Below, piece after piece: positions 42,402 to 53,024 of a stretch of DNA of 64,000 nucleotides. Both the position numbers and the translations under genes were made by a program. Under the pieces are notes generated by a model. That model was not told the origin of the DNA and searched no databases. It was given only the letters and a program-made list of their open reading frames with translations. The DNA lies in contig BLLK01000038.1 in assembly GCA_021927905.1 (NCBI GenBank), forward strand, positions 744,001 to 808,000. Direction: 5' to 3'. How positions within the stretch are numbered: the stretch's first letter is position 1; every line of letters starts with the position of its first letter. Source of the DNA: Chaetoceros tenuissimus (Eukaryota > Bacillariophyta > Thalassiosirophyceae > Chaetocerotales > Chaetocerotaceae).

Positions 42402-43538
42402 TTATATAAAATAAAGTTTGGATACATTGAATTCCGATGAAAGAGCATCAGTAGCATGTCCAAGAGAAACATTATCTTCCAAGTATTCTTTGAGACAATT
42501 TCTTCGAGACACTCCCCCCAACAGCGGAAATCGAAATGTAGTCGAGTCCCCGTAATCACGTTTTGGCATTGATGTGATACTCTGTGCTTCCCAGGATACT
42601 AACGGATTGCAAGCTACGTTTACCCCTCGATCCATATATCCCATGTATTCATAATATGATTCCTCCTCATTTGATAATGGTTCATTTATTGGTGGATAAA
42701 GAGGAGGTTCATCATTCCAAGTATTGAAAAGTAATACAGCTCTTTCCTTCTTCTTCGAACCTTCATTCAGATATTCCTCTTTGATCATACTTTCAATCTC
42801 CTCGCTTCCTAATATAGGGCGCAAATGAGGATAACAAACAGCATGCATAGCCTTTCCATCAAAACGAAGTAAACGATTGGAGACTGCAGGAACAGACCAA
42901 ACCCCTTTCATTTTTTGTGGTGCACCAAATCTTTTCGCATCGTCTTGCGTTTCTTCATCCCAAACAAGAGTTGGAGCAAGAATATTATCTACATTCAAGT
43001 ACAATACATGGCCAAATGTTGGGCAAACTTGTTTTCCTATCTTGATATCAGATCCCAACTCAATTGGATATTGCACTTTGGAACATAGCGTCTCATCAAT
43101 ATCACGATGAGCTTCGAGCATACGTACTTTCTTTGTACTTCGAAACCAATATTCAATATATCTTCCAGATTCTGTGTTGGTACATGAATCCAACTCATCC
43201 AAAATGGATACAATTGCTTCCTCGATGAAAGATCTGGGTTCTAAAGTTTGTCTATCAAATATAGATGTGAACGAATGAGACCGTATCTTTCCAGCTGAAT
43301 TGATAGTTTCCAGAGCTTTGGTAGGAAAAACTTTATCCCATGCATATAGAATCTCCTGGTCACTTTCATCATCAAGTATATAATTTCGATATTCTATTGG
43401 ATCACTGCTTGAGTATAGGTCAGTTCTGCATCTTTTTGACATCATATCACCCAATGTTGTACAAAATTCAAATCGAGTAGAACTTTGATACACATGTACG
43501 AAATTGAATAGAAGAATCCAAGGTGGTATCAGTCCCAT
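42402..43538 (-). CDS. Putative 2OG-Fe(II) oxygenase-like protein
   Basis: 378 aa, single exon, convergent with CDP-diacylglycerol synthase (about 70 bp between stops). The hydrophobic start (GLIPPWILLFNFVHVY) may be a signal anchor. The middle has the arrangement of a double-stranded beta-helix dioxygenase. HRD in LEAHRDIDETL could supply the HxD iron ligands. The strand GHVLYLNVDNILAPTLVWDE follows, then the distal His in RLLRFDGKAMHAV, then ERAVLLFNTWNDEPP with a possible 2-oxoglutarate-binding Arg. These spacings fit the family, but sequence identity to a named subfamily is not recognised. The substrate is unknown. Confidence 0.5.
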   Translation of the reverse strand: MGLIPPWILLFNFVHVYQSSTRFEFCTTLGDMMSKRCRTDLYSSSDPIEYRNYILDDESDQEILYAWDKVFPTKALETINSAGKIRSHSFTSIFDRQTLEPRSFIEEAIVSILDELDSCTNTESGRYIEYWFRSTKKVRMLEAHRDIDETLCSKVQYPIELGSDIKIGKQVCPTFGHVLYLNVDNILAPTLVWDEETQDDAKRFGAPQKMKGVWSVPAVSNRLLRFDGKAMHAVCYPHLRPILGSEEIESMIKEEYLNEGSKKKERAVLLFNTWNDEPPLYPPINEPLSNEEESYYEYMGYMDRGVNVACNPLVSWEAQSITSMPKRDYGDSTTFRFPLLGGVSRRNCLKEYLEDNVSLGHATDALSSEFNVSKLYFI

Positions 43539-43873
43539 AGCTATTCCCTAGGCGTATCTTGACTCTTAAGTTTGTACTTTTCTATTATCTGTGAGTATTG
43601 TATTTCTTCACGATGAGTAAGTAATGAGTATCTTACCTTCGTAACTTCGTACCCCTTATCTAGAAGTAATGGAACGTCATTGAAGTGTCAACATCAGTTC
43701 AAAAAGCATCTTGAGGACGAATCCTGCAAATAACCGCTTTTAACCATAAAGAAAAGAGAAAAGCAAGAAAGCAAGTGCGTGGTGTTCCAGCCATTCGTCT
43801 TGACGACATCTTTCGACAAACAATTTTTACACAGCATCATCACACAAATAAAATTGATGAAAATAAATTGACA
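43539..43873. promoter_or_regulatory. Divergent promoter region with one CRE half-site
   Basis: About 335 bp between an oxygenase-like gene and a plastid protein gene. An ACGTCA core (TGACGT on the other strand) lies at 43674-43679, about 195 bp before the plastid protein start. No other element was recognised. Confidence 0.35.
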
Positions 43874-44437
43874 ATGTTCTGGAGAAATCTAGCAATCCTA
43901 TCATTGGCTGTAGGCAGTGCTTCCGCGTTTGCACCAGCTCCTCCTAGATCCTCTTCGACAGCGCTTCATTTGAAGACTAGTCAAGGACAGCAACTTGTAG
44001 CAGCAGCTGCAGCTATTGAACACAAGGATACCAATGGAGTGAAAAAGGATGTCACGCCTACTGGTGCAGCTCGAGAGGCAGTCACTAGAATCTTCAATTT
44101 ACCAAGCGAAATCCTCAAGATTCAAAAGGAAACTCTGGACATTGATCTCCCCTTCTTGGCAAATGGAGAGCAAGAAGACTTTGTATACTATCCACTTGTT
44201 GGATTTCAATTTGTCAAGGTTGAAGAGAGAGTAGTAGCTCTTCCTTCCTCAACCGTAGGCGCCATCAATATCAAGAATCGCGCACAGGCCCAGAAGCAAG
44301 AAGTGTTTGGCTGGTACTCTCCAACCTGTCAACTTGGAAATCCTTATTCTGATGATGATGAAGCTTACTGTGGCGCATCTCTTGCAACCACACGTGATCA
44401 AAATATTATTGATGAAGTTCCTGTTTCTGAAATGTAA
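43874..44437 (+). CDS. Plastid-targeted protein with ASAFAP presequence, function unknown
   Basis: 187 aa from the ATG at 43874; the open frame extends upstream without a credible presequence, so this Met was chosen. The N-terminus (FWRNLAILSLAVGSASAFAP) is a textbook diatom bipartite plastid signal: a signal peptide followed by the ASAFAP motif with Phe at +1, then a Ser/Thr-rich transit stretch. The mature part, about 165 residues, has alternating charged and hydrophobic stretches (EILKIQKETLDIDLPFL, YYPLVGFQFVKVEE) and a Cys pair (SPTCQLGNPYSDDDEAYCG). No known family recognised. Import into the secondary plastid is strongly supported; the role there is unknown. Confidence 0.75.
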   Translation: MFWRNLAILSLAVGSASAFAPAPPRSSSTALHLKTSQGQQLVAAAAAIEHKDTNGVKKDVTPTGAAREAVTRIFNLPSEILKIQKETLDIDLPFLANGEQEDFVYYPLVGFQFVKVEERVVALPSSTVGAINIKNRAQAQKQEVFGWYSPTCQLGNPYSDDDEAYCGASLATTRDQNIIDEVPVSEM

Positions 44438-46335
<1,898 letters not shown>

Positions 46336-46423
46336 AGGTAACTAATATACCGGTATGCTACTTTCATCTGAAATTATGTATATTATGTAAATATGTGTAA
46401 TTCAACTCTTTCGTAAAACATCC

Positions 46424-48526
46424 CTATTCTGCTGGAATGTTGTTTGCGCGTAGACGTTCACTTCTTTCAATGTTATCAACTCCATGCGGCTCTAGCCATT
46501 CGTCATCGTCTTCAGGACGAAGATTGTGTTCTGTATCATCGAATTTGACATCATGTTCACTGTCAGAAGCATCCTCTGGTCCAGTCACTAGGGTAGTCTG
46601 TCTACCAACATCTTTAGCAAGTGTTCTATGGATAATACCATGTTCATCCCTTGTGTAAATATAATTTTCATGTAGGGATTTGTTACCGGTAGGGGTATAT
46701 TCTGATGGTAATTTCTTCTGTTTGTTCTCCTCTGGTTTGAACATCTCGAAATGTGTTGACTTGTGATCATGATATTCAGGTTCATCAGTATGTGCATTTT
46801 CATGCCCAACAGAGTTGTGTTGCTGCGGTTTTGTTTCATCTTTTTCGCCGATAGTTTCTGGTGAGTGGTCAACTTCTGAAGATTTCGGTTGTGTTGTGAC
46901 ATTTGGTCCACCCATTTGGTTGTATTCAGATTTCAGAACGTCTCCTTTTGGATGCAGTTTTCCGTCGGGGCCTTTTACCATTTCATAAGGAGATGGACTG
47001 TCATCGTGATATTCAGGTACAAGTTTTGATGCAATGTCATAATGCACTTCTTTATCCTTCACAAAAACTTCATGAGGCTCTTCCATTGCATCATTTTCGG
47101 ATGATCTTTGAACAGATTTAGCTTCTCTCTTCTTACGTTGCTGATTCATGTAATCATGTTTTCGTAGTTCCTTTTCCATAAGTTTTTGATGATATAAGCT
47201 TTCATTCGCAGCATTGCATGCCGGTTCATCGAGAATTACTCTATGTACATGGCCTTCAGGATCAAGCTCTACGCGATATCGATGTGTATCTTCTGGGTAA
47301 ATTACATTGTGGTGATTTTGAGGCTTTTTTGCTGCAGCATCTGGCTTCAGAGGTGTTCTATCTTGAGTTTTCCGATTATCTCTCTTGACTGTGGATTCGT
47401 CTTGGGATTGGCTTCTTTCTTTCGCATTGCATGTCGGTTCATCGAGGATTACTCTATGCACATGACCTTCAGGATCAAGCTCTACGCGATACCGATGTGT
47501 GTCTTCTGGATGAATAACATTGCGGTCAATTTGAGGCTTTTTTGTAGCACTAAATTTTGGAGGTACGTGATTAGGTGTCCTATTATCTCTCTTGACTGTG
47601 GATGCGTCTTGAGGATTTTTATCCATATGTAGTTCCCGATGGAGAGGATCGTCAAGTCGGATTCTTCTTACATGACCGTCTTTGTCAATTACGATCCGGT
47701 AAGGATGTGTATCTTCTGGGTGAAGAAAGCGTTCTTCCTTTTTTGGCTTAATATCTGCTGAAGTTTGCTTTTGTTCAGTTTCTTCTATCTCCTCGTCTCC
47801 AATTCTAGTAAAGTGTAGACGACCATCTGGGCCTTTCTTTAGTTGAAAAATATTAGTTGGTCTAGATTTCCTGGATTTTGTATCAGTTGTTTCAGTGGGG
47901 TTCGCTTTTCCATCGCGTGGATCATGATTACTAGAGCTGAACACTGTACCCTTCAAGTCACCAAAGCCACCAAATCCAGGATCCGGTACAAATTTGTAAG
48001 CACTAGCAGGAGGCACTCCATGTAGGGCCGGTCCAGTTTTAGTCTTTGGTTTCTCATGAGGGTACTCGTCTCCCCATCCTGCATTACCATCAACTGGCCT
48101 TTGAAACATATTTGTATGATGGTTTGGACGCATTGAACTAGTTCTTGATGTGTAAGGTCTTCTCATGTCACTTAAGATAGGGGAGGAGTCATCCATGATG
48201 TCTTCTTCTTCATCCTCCTGCTCCTCCTCTTTAAAGCCAACGTAGCCATCGTGAGCAGCTCTGTTCATAGCATGAGGATAAATGTCGTATAACCTTCCAT
48301 CTGATCCTCGAACAGTCCTTGGCATTTGTGAAAGCTTGAGTCTATTCTGTCTTTCTCGGAATGCCTTCTCCTGTATGTCCATGAGTTGTCTTCTTCTTCT
48401 TTCTTGCTCGACAAGAGCAGCTGCCACTGCTCTCATTCTTCTGTTCTCTCTCGAGTCGAAGAATTGATTGTATCCATAGCCACTGCTATGTCTACCTCGA
48501 GGAAAGTAATACGCTGAATTATCCAT
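46424..48526 (-). CDS. Large acidic/basic repeat protein, function unknown
   Basis: 700 aa, single exon, mostly disordered and charged. It begins with an Arg/Gln-rich helical segment (residues 30-65, ERRRRQLMDIQEKAFRERQ). Short DGRLY/DGRLH/DGKLH motifs recur (GSDGRLYDIYP, GPDGRLHFTRI, GPDGKLHPKGD). The central third has three units of about 70 residues, each opening with (H/Y)PEDTHxYR and GHVxR and ending LDxP. No signal peptide or membrane helix. His is very frequent. The repeats suggest a binding or scaffold function, but no family is recognised. Convergent with alcohol dehydrogenase, about 90 bp apart. Confidence 0.65.
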   Translation of the reverse strand: MDNSAYYFPRGRHSSGYGYNQFFDSRENRRMRAVAAALVEQERRRRQLMDIQEKAFRERQNRLKLSQMPRTVRGSDGRLYDIYPHAMNRAAHDGYVGFKEEEQEDEEEDIMDDSSPILSDMRRPYTSRTSSMRPNHHTNMFQRPVDGNAGWGDEYPHEKPKTKTGPALHGVPPASAYKFVPDPGFGGFGDLKGTVFSSSNHDPRDGKANPTETTDTKSRKSRPTNIFQLKKGPDGRLHFTRIGDEEIEETEQKQTSADIKPKKEERFLHPEDTHPYRIVIDKDGHVRRIRLDDPLHRELHMDKNPQDASTVKRDNRTPNHVPPKFSATKKPQIDRNVIHPEDTHRYRVELDPEGHVHRVILDEPTCNAKERSQSQDESTVKRDNRKTQDRTPLKPDAAAKKPQNHHNVIYPEDTHRYRVELDPEGHVHRVILDEPACNAANESLYHQKLMEKELRKHDYMNQQRKKREAKSVQRSSENDAMEEPHEVFVKDKEVHYDIASKLVPEYHDDSPSPYEMVKGPDGKLHPKGDVLKSEYNQMGGPNVTTQPKSSEVDHSPETIGEKDETKPQQHNSVGHENAHTDEPEYHDHKSTHFEMFKPEENKQKKLPSEYTPTGNKSLHENYIYTRDEHGIIHRTLAKDVGRQTTLVTGPEDASDSEHDVKFDDTEHNLRPEDDDEWLEPHGVDNIERSERLRANNIPAE
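47220..47730 (-). repeat. Internal tandem repeats coding about 70-aa units
   Basis: Two and a half units with a period of 210-213 bp. The motif GATGTGT-ATCTTCTGG recurs at about 47281, 47494 and 47704. The two downstream units (toward the protein C-terminus) are almost identical in their core (THRYRVELDPEGHVHRVILD), while the first has diverged (THPYRIVIDKDGHVRRIRLD). This implies one old and one recent duplication. Confidence 0.85.
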
Positions 48527-48924
48527 GCTTGATTTTCAGTAGTCTTTAGATTTATTTGATTAGTTTTTCTTTCTTACTCTTTTTATGAGAGTAACAAGCT
48601 TCGGGTTGCTTACACTACATGCATCATCGAAAGCCTCTTGGAAATTCCACATCAAGATATCAAGTTTTTGGCATTTCACTCATTAGGGTTCGCATTCATG
48701 ACACGATGAGAACAACTAAATGTCTACAACTAAATTAGATATCATAACGGTTTGCTGTTTTTTCTCGGGCTTTCTGTACGTACCACGTTGAGAGCGACTT
48801 GGTTTTTCTTCGTCGTCCGTCGTCTTTTCAAGAAGCTCGGGTCTCGGGTTGTAAAATACTGAACAATCTTACGAGTTTCTCTTTCCTATTACCTTCCAGC
48901 TTTTTGATCAAATAGGAAACAATC
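48527..48924. other. Divergent intergenic region
   Basis: About 400 bp between the repeat protein and the SLC35B-like transporter start codons. A cytosine/thymine-rich stretch precedes the transporter start. No specific element recognised. Confidence 0.4.
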
Positions 48925-50373
48925 ATGTCGGTCACTACCGTCACAAGATCTGGTCCCATGATGAGACAAAGATCGAATCAGCAACGGCACTATTTTCTCA
49001 AGTCTGATGAAGCCGACGTGGCCGCAACTGGAGCTGGGGTCACCTCACCGAATGTGCCAATATCAATACCTGTGGAAAATGAACCACTTTTGAAAAATAA
49101 TGATGGGTACAATGGTGTAATATATGCAAATATAGGGCCTGAAGAAGAAATTAGAAAGAAAGTGCAGGTATTTGGCTATGACATATCTCACCTAGATCGA
49201 AAGTGGCAATTCATTACATGTGCAAGTGGCGTGTTCGGCTTCAGCCTTTTATATGGGTATCTGCAAGAGCTGCTGTCTGTGACACTATGTGGTCGACAGC
49301 TTGGTCTCTTCTTGGGTATGATTCAATTTATGGGATATGCTATCTTGAGTAGATTCTTCAATTCATATGTGAAAGGGAAGAATGCGAAAGAACAAGAATT
49401 TAACATTTCGAAAGGAAAACAACCTGTGGACATGACACCAGTTCCAATGCACTTTTATATATTATTATCTATACTTAGAGCTATAGACTCTTCCATGACA
49501 AACATGGCGATGCAGTACATAAATTATCCGGCGAAAACTTTGATGAAGTCCAGTAGGGTTGTATTCACAATGATTTTTGGAACCATTGTTACTCGAAAAC
49601 GTTATCAGCTATTAGATTACATTATTGTGCTTCTTATGGTTTCCGGTCTCGCAATATTTATGCACGCAGATTCTCAAAGCAGTGCAGTATTTCAACCTAT
49701 TGGAATCATGATGTTGACTACTTCTCTTTGCTGCGATGCAATCATCAACAACTTTAGTGAAAAGATTATGAACCAATATCATGTTGGCCAAGACGAATTT
49801 ATTTACAAGCTATATTCAATCGCCCTTGTTGGAATTGTTGGTGCTGCTGCCTTCCATGGAGACTTGGTGGAGGGAACACAATTCCTGCTCACTCCTGGAA
49901 CCTACAATGAAATTAAAGAAGGTATAGAACCTACATGGAGTGTTCATGGAAAAATCGCTGTCTTTGTCTTGTTTTCAAGTACTGGATTCCTTGGAAGCAG
50001 TTGTTCTGCTTTGATAACAAAGGAGTTTGGAGCTCTCACCATGTCAATAACATCCACAGCAAGAAAGGCAACCACATTATTTCTTTCATTTGCCTTATTC
50101 AATAATGTCTGTACAATGGAACATTTGAGTGGAATAGCGCTTTTTGTGTCAGCATTAATTACCAAAAGTTTCCGCGCATCCAAAAAGGGACATGGTGGTA
50201 GTAGTTCTTCGAAAAATGACAAACAAGAAAAGATAACCAGTGCACCGAACTCCAATCATTACTTGGAACTCGAAAAGAGTCCTGGCCCAATTCAACCATC
50301 GTCGAGTTATTATGGTAATGATGGCATGAAGAGACGCAGCAATGCCCAAAGGCATACTGGCGATATTGTATAA
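48925..50373 (+). CDS. Nucleotide-sugar/PAPS transporter, SLC35B2/B3 type (UAA family)
   Basis: 482 aa, about ten membrane helices. Family features: LDRKWQFITCASGVFGFSLL and YGYLQELL (SLC35B: GVFVFYLIYGYLQEL), the block around NYPAKTLMKSSRVVFTMIFG (family NYPTQVIFKCCKLIPVM), KRYQLLDYI, the SLCCDAIINNFSEK segment and, near the end, FGALTMSITSTARKATT. The N-terminal about 85 residues and C-terminal about 70 are cytosolic and polar. SLC35B2/B3 carry the sulfate donor PAPS into the Golgi lumen; other members move UDP-sugars. PAPS is favoured by the motif set but not proven. It would supply sulfation of secreted glycans, fitting a cell-wall-building alga. Confidence 0.9.
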   Translation: MSVTTVTRSGPMMRQRSNQQRHYFLKSDEADVAATGAGVTSPNVPISIPVENEPLLKNNDGYNGVIYANIGPEEEIRKKVQVFGYDISHLDRKWQFITCASGVFGFSLLYGYLQELLSVTLCGRQLGLFLGMIQFMGYAILSRFFNSYVKGKNAKEQEFNISKGKQPVDMTPVPMHFYILLSILRAIDSSMTNMAMQYINYPAKTLMKSSRVVFTMIFGTIVTRKRYQLLDYIIVLLMVSGLAIFMHADSQSSAVFQPIGIMMLTTSLCCDAIINNFSEKIMNQYHVGQDEFIYKLYSIALVGIVGAAAFHGDLVEGTQFLLTPGTYNEIKEGIEPTWSVHGKIAVFVLFSSTGFLGSSCSALITKEFGALTMSITSTARKATTLFLSFALFNNVCTMEHLSGIALFVSALITKSFRASKKGHGGSSSSKNDKQEKITSAPNSNHYLELEKSPGPIQPSSSYYGNDGMKRRSNAQRHTGDIV

Positions 50374-50434
50374 ATCTTAACTTTTTATGAAGTAATCATC
50401 CTTTTGTTTTTCTATTTTAAAATATGACATTAGT

Positions 50435-51538
50435 CTACTTCATCATCTCTTCTTCGATAATTGAGACTGTTTCTTTGATAAGGTCGAACCATGAAGTCCA
50501 ACCGTCCATGTCTGTTTCGAGATCTGGTTCTCTAGAGAATAAGCACTTCACACCTTCAACCTCAGCAAATCGAAACCCGGCTGCTATCAGAACCTCTGTT
50601 CCTCCATCATGTCGCCCAATGTCTTGGTTAAATTTTGGATGATCTCTTCTCACTCTACGAAACTTTTCTTCCTCTGGTCTGGAAGCAATTTGAGTGAAGA
50701 GAGTATACAATGCATCAATAGCAACATCAAAATCAGATTTTTCTGGACAACCTTTTCGTAGTCGTTCAAGCATGGCTCTGACTCCATCTCCGCCCTTTGG
50801 TACGGAATCAATGTATGCTCTTTCTCTCTCGTATTCTTCACGTGCGGCTCTGTCTTCTGCTTCTATCCTTTGACGCCTTGCAACCTCTGCTCGAGCAGCT
50901 AATTCTTCCCTCTCACGTTGTAACCTCAACTCTTCTTGTAGTTTCTCTCGCTTCAGCCTTTCTTCTTCTTCACGTTGCAGCTTTTCAGTCATTTCTTTCT
51001 GTTCCATTGCATTTCGTTCCTCTTCCTCCTTCTGAGCTATTTTCATTGCTTCACTTGAATTCACTTCATGTGTCAAAGAAGCAACTAATGAAGATGATGC
51101 TGTTGAATTAGCTTTTCTTTCATTTTCATTACCATGTATTTCATCTAGAGCTAACTTTAATGTATCATAGGATCGTAGCAAAGCCTTTACCCTGGTCATT
51201 GTTTTTTCCCCATATCTTGGCTTATTCGTAACTGGATCTTTCATGGCCATCCTTTGACGAAATTTGGTAGTCACATCTTCAAGACCTACAATTTTCTCTT
51301 CCAAGTCTTTGAGTTTGTCCAGCATTTCCTTTGCAGACAAGTTTTCTCCACAAGTAGTGCTTTCTTCATCCATTACTGATGTATCCCCCTCATCTTTCGC
51401 ACCAGTCAAAGCAAACAAATCTTTCCAAGGTCGTAGCGTCTTGGTGACTGCTGTCCCCTCCGCTATTGTCCAGTTTGCCAAAGACTTGTAGGTCTGAGTC
51501 AGTTCATCTATCTTTGCCTCTGAATTTCTCAGTTCCAT
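50435..51538 (-). CDS. Coiled-coil protein with C-terminal PUB domain
   Basis: 367 aa. Residues about 160-245 are a highly charged single-helix or coiled coil (EERLKREKLQEELRLQRERE). The last about 95 residues match a PUB (PUG) domain: AIDALYTLFTQIASRPEEEKFRRVR, then HPKFNQDIGRHDGGTEVL and IAAGF. PUB domains bind the C-terminal tail of p97/Cdc48, as in PNGase and UBXD1, linking to ERAD and ubiquitin turnover. An N-terminal helical segment with FRQRMAMKDPVTNKPRYGEK resembles the BAG-like or UBX-linker region of such proteins. No catalytic transglutaminase domain is present, so it is not PNGase. Role as a p97 adaptor is inferred. Confidence 0.75.
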   Translation of the reverse strand: MELRNSEAKIDELTQTYKSLANWTIAEGTAVTKTLRPWKDLFALTGAKDEGDTSVMDEESTTCGENLSAKEMLDKLKDLEEKIVGLEDVTTKFRQRMAMKDPVTNKPRYGEKTMTRVKALLRSYDTLKLALDEIHGNENERKANSTASSSLVASLTHEVNSSEAMKIAQKEEEERNAMEQKEMTEKLQREEEERLKREKLQEELRLQREREELAARAEVARRQRIEAEDRAAREEYERERAYIDSVPKGGDGVRAMLERLRKGCPEKSDFDVAIDALYTLFTQIASRPEEEKFRRVRRDHPKFNQDIGRHDGGTEVLIAAGFRFAEVEGVKCLFSREPDLETDMDGWTSWFDLIKETVSIIEEEMMK

Positions 51539-51853
51539 CGTTGTAAATATGATGTTTGGTAGAAACTTCTCTCACCTACTGAATGTTTTTTTGTAGTTGG
51601 AGGTTGAAGGTTGGAGGTTGCATTTGGAATATTGGAGAGTGATGGAGGATCTTCTTCTAATGGTCCTACAGATCCGACCAGTCAATTCAGAAATAGGCCT
51701 TTTCAATGCCGCTTATGTTAGTCTGAAGAGTTGTTGTCCTCACTTTTTCATTCCCTTCTCTCTTCTCATTCGAACTTCCACGATGCTCCCATGTGTTCTT
51801 TTTCGTGGTAATCATGAAAGTCTATGAATCGCCAACACATAATATAGAAATGA
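51539..51853. other. Divergent intergenic region
   Basis: About 315 bp between the PUB-domain and ankyrin-like genes. A short GGAGGTTGAAGGTTGGAGGTT repeat lies at 51600-51618. No other feature recognised. Confidence 0.4.
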
Positions 51854-53005
51854 ATGAGCCTTTATTCTACATCTATCACTATGAATTCGTTATTAAAGCT
51901 ATTGAAGAACTCAAAGAGCTATGCCCAGGAAGCTAGTGATTCGTTTTCCATCCTTGCGAATGGAGAAAGAACAATCGTGTTTGACATGAATTCCAAATGG
52001 AAACGATTGGATGAGGAGCTCAAGCAAGCACATATTGATTATTCGGGTCAGCGCCCAAGGAGGGGTTATCCACAAATCCCGAAAGAAAAAATCATTAGCT
52101 TTGACAAAATCTTTGCCTTGGATTTGCCCAAGAAAGTTCCACTTCAAGTTCTATCGACTCTACTGGATATATGTCAAACCACTAGCTCCATAGATAGATT
52201 AATGATGCTTATTGACAAGTATCCAACCATCCTAATGTGCAAAACATCGAGTGGTCTGTTACCAATCCAGTTAGTGTTTGAGAGACATGCTTGGGACATT
52301 GATGTCTTTAGAGAAATAGTATACAAAGGAATGGATTTATGTATTGGTGGAATGAATGGTTATGGTGGTTTATTGAAAAAAACATCAAAATGTAAAGCAT
52401 GTGCTCTAAACATCTTAAATTCTAGAATCATTACACATTCGGTATCGGTTGAAGCAGAAAGAAAGAGAAAATCTGATTTCTTTTCTCTTATTCAAGACGC
52501 TGTTTTGAAATCACTCTTGGACAATCAAAAAGTATTTGTTGATTCGACAAAAGTTCCTTTGTTGCATGCAGTTTTGATGATGAATTGCCCAGAAAATATT
52601 ATCATGTCTGCCATGAGAAAATGTCAACATGATCGGTCACTTTTTACTTCCAAATTCTTGGGTGACATGCCCATTGACCTTGCAGTCCGCAATTTATTAC
52701 ACAAAGGCGGTAAAGATGTACTACTTCATCTGGTGCGATGGTATCCAGAGACTGTGAGAGATTATGATGAAACGCATGGAGCAGATCAGCTTCTTCATAA
52801 AGTATTGCAACTTCCAAATACTGGAAATGATACCATACATAAAGACATTTCAATCATTGGTGCAATCGTTGAGGAATTACCGGAGGCATTGCTTATACAA
52901 AACTCCAAAGATAATATGTATCCATTTCAACTGGCTGCTTGTCATGGATGGTCACTTGATATCATATATGGTCTCATGAGGACTAATCTTTCTGTATCCT
53001 TCTAA
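51854..53005 (+). CDS. Ankyrin-like repeat protein of stramenopile type
   Basis: 383 aa. The first Met at 51854 was used; an alternative is 51881. After an N-terminal helical region it has ankyrin-like helix pairs of irregular spacing: VLSTLLDICQTTSSIDRLMML, GLLPIQLVFERHAWDIDVFRE, VPLLHAVLMMNCPENIIMSAM, DMPIDLAVRNLLHKGGKDVL and MYPFQLAACHGWSLDIIYGL. The last repeat reaches the C-terminus. Such divergent ankyrin proteins are numerous in diatoms and have no assigned function. Only 19 bp separate its stop from the stop of the convergent SART3-like gene, so the 3' UTRs must overlap. Confidence 0.7.
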   Translation: MSLYSTSITMNSLLKLLKNSKSYAQEASDSFSILANGERTIVFDMNSKWKRLDEELKQAHIDYSGQRPRRGYPQIPKEKIISFDKIFALDLPKKVPLQVLSTLLDICQTTSSIDRLMMLIDKYPTILMCKTSSGLLPIQLVFERHAWDIDVFREIVYKGMDLCIGGMNGYGGLLKKTSKCKACALNILNSRIITHSVSVEAERKRKSDFFSLIQDAVLKSLLDNQKVFVDSTKVPLLHAVLMMNCPENIIMSAMRKCQHDRSLFTSKFLGDMPIDLAVRNLLHKGGKDVLLHLVRWYPETVRDYDETHGADQLLHKVLQLPNTGNDTIHKDISIIGAIVEELPEALLIQNSKDNMYPFQLAACHGWSLDIIYGLMRTNLSVSF

Positions 53006-53024
53006 ATTGAAGATGGAGTTACTT

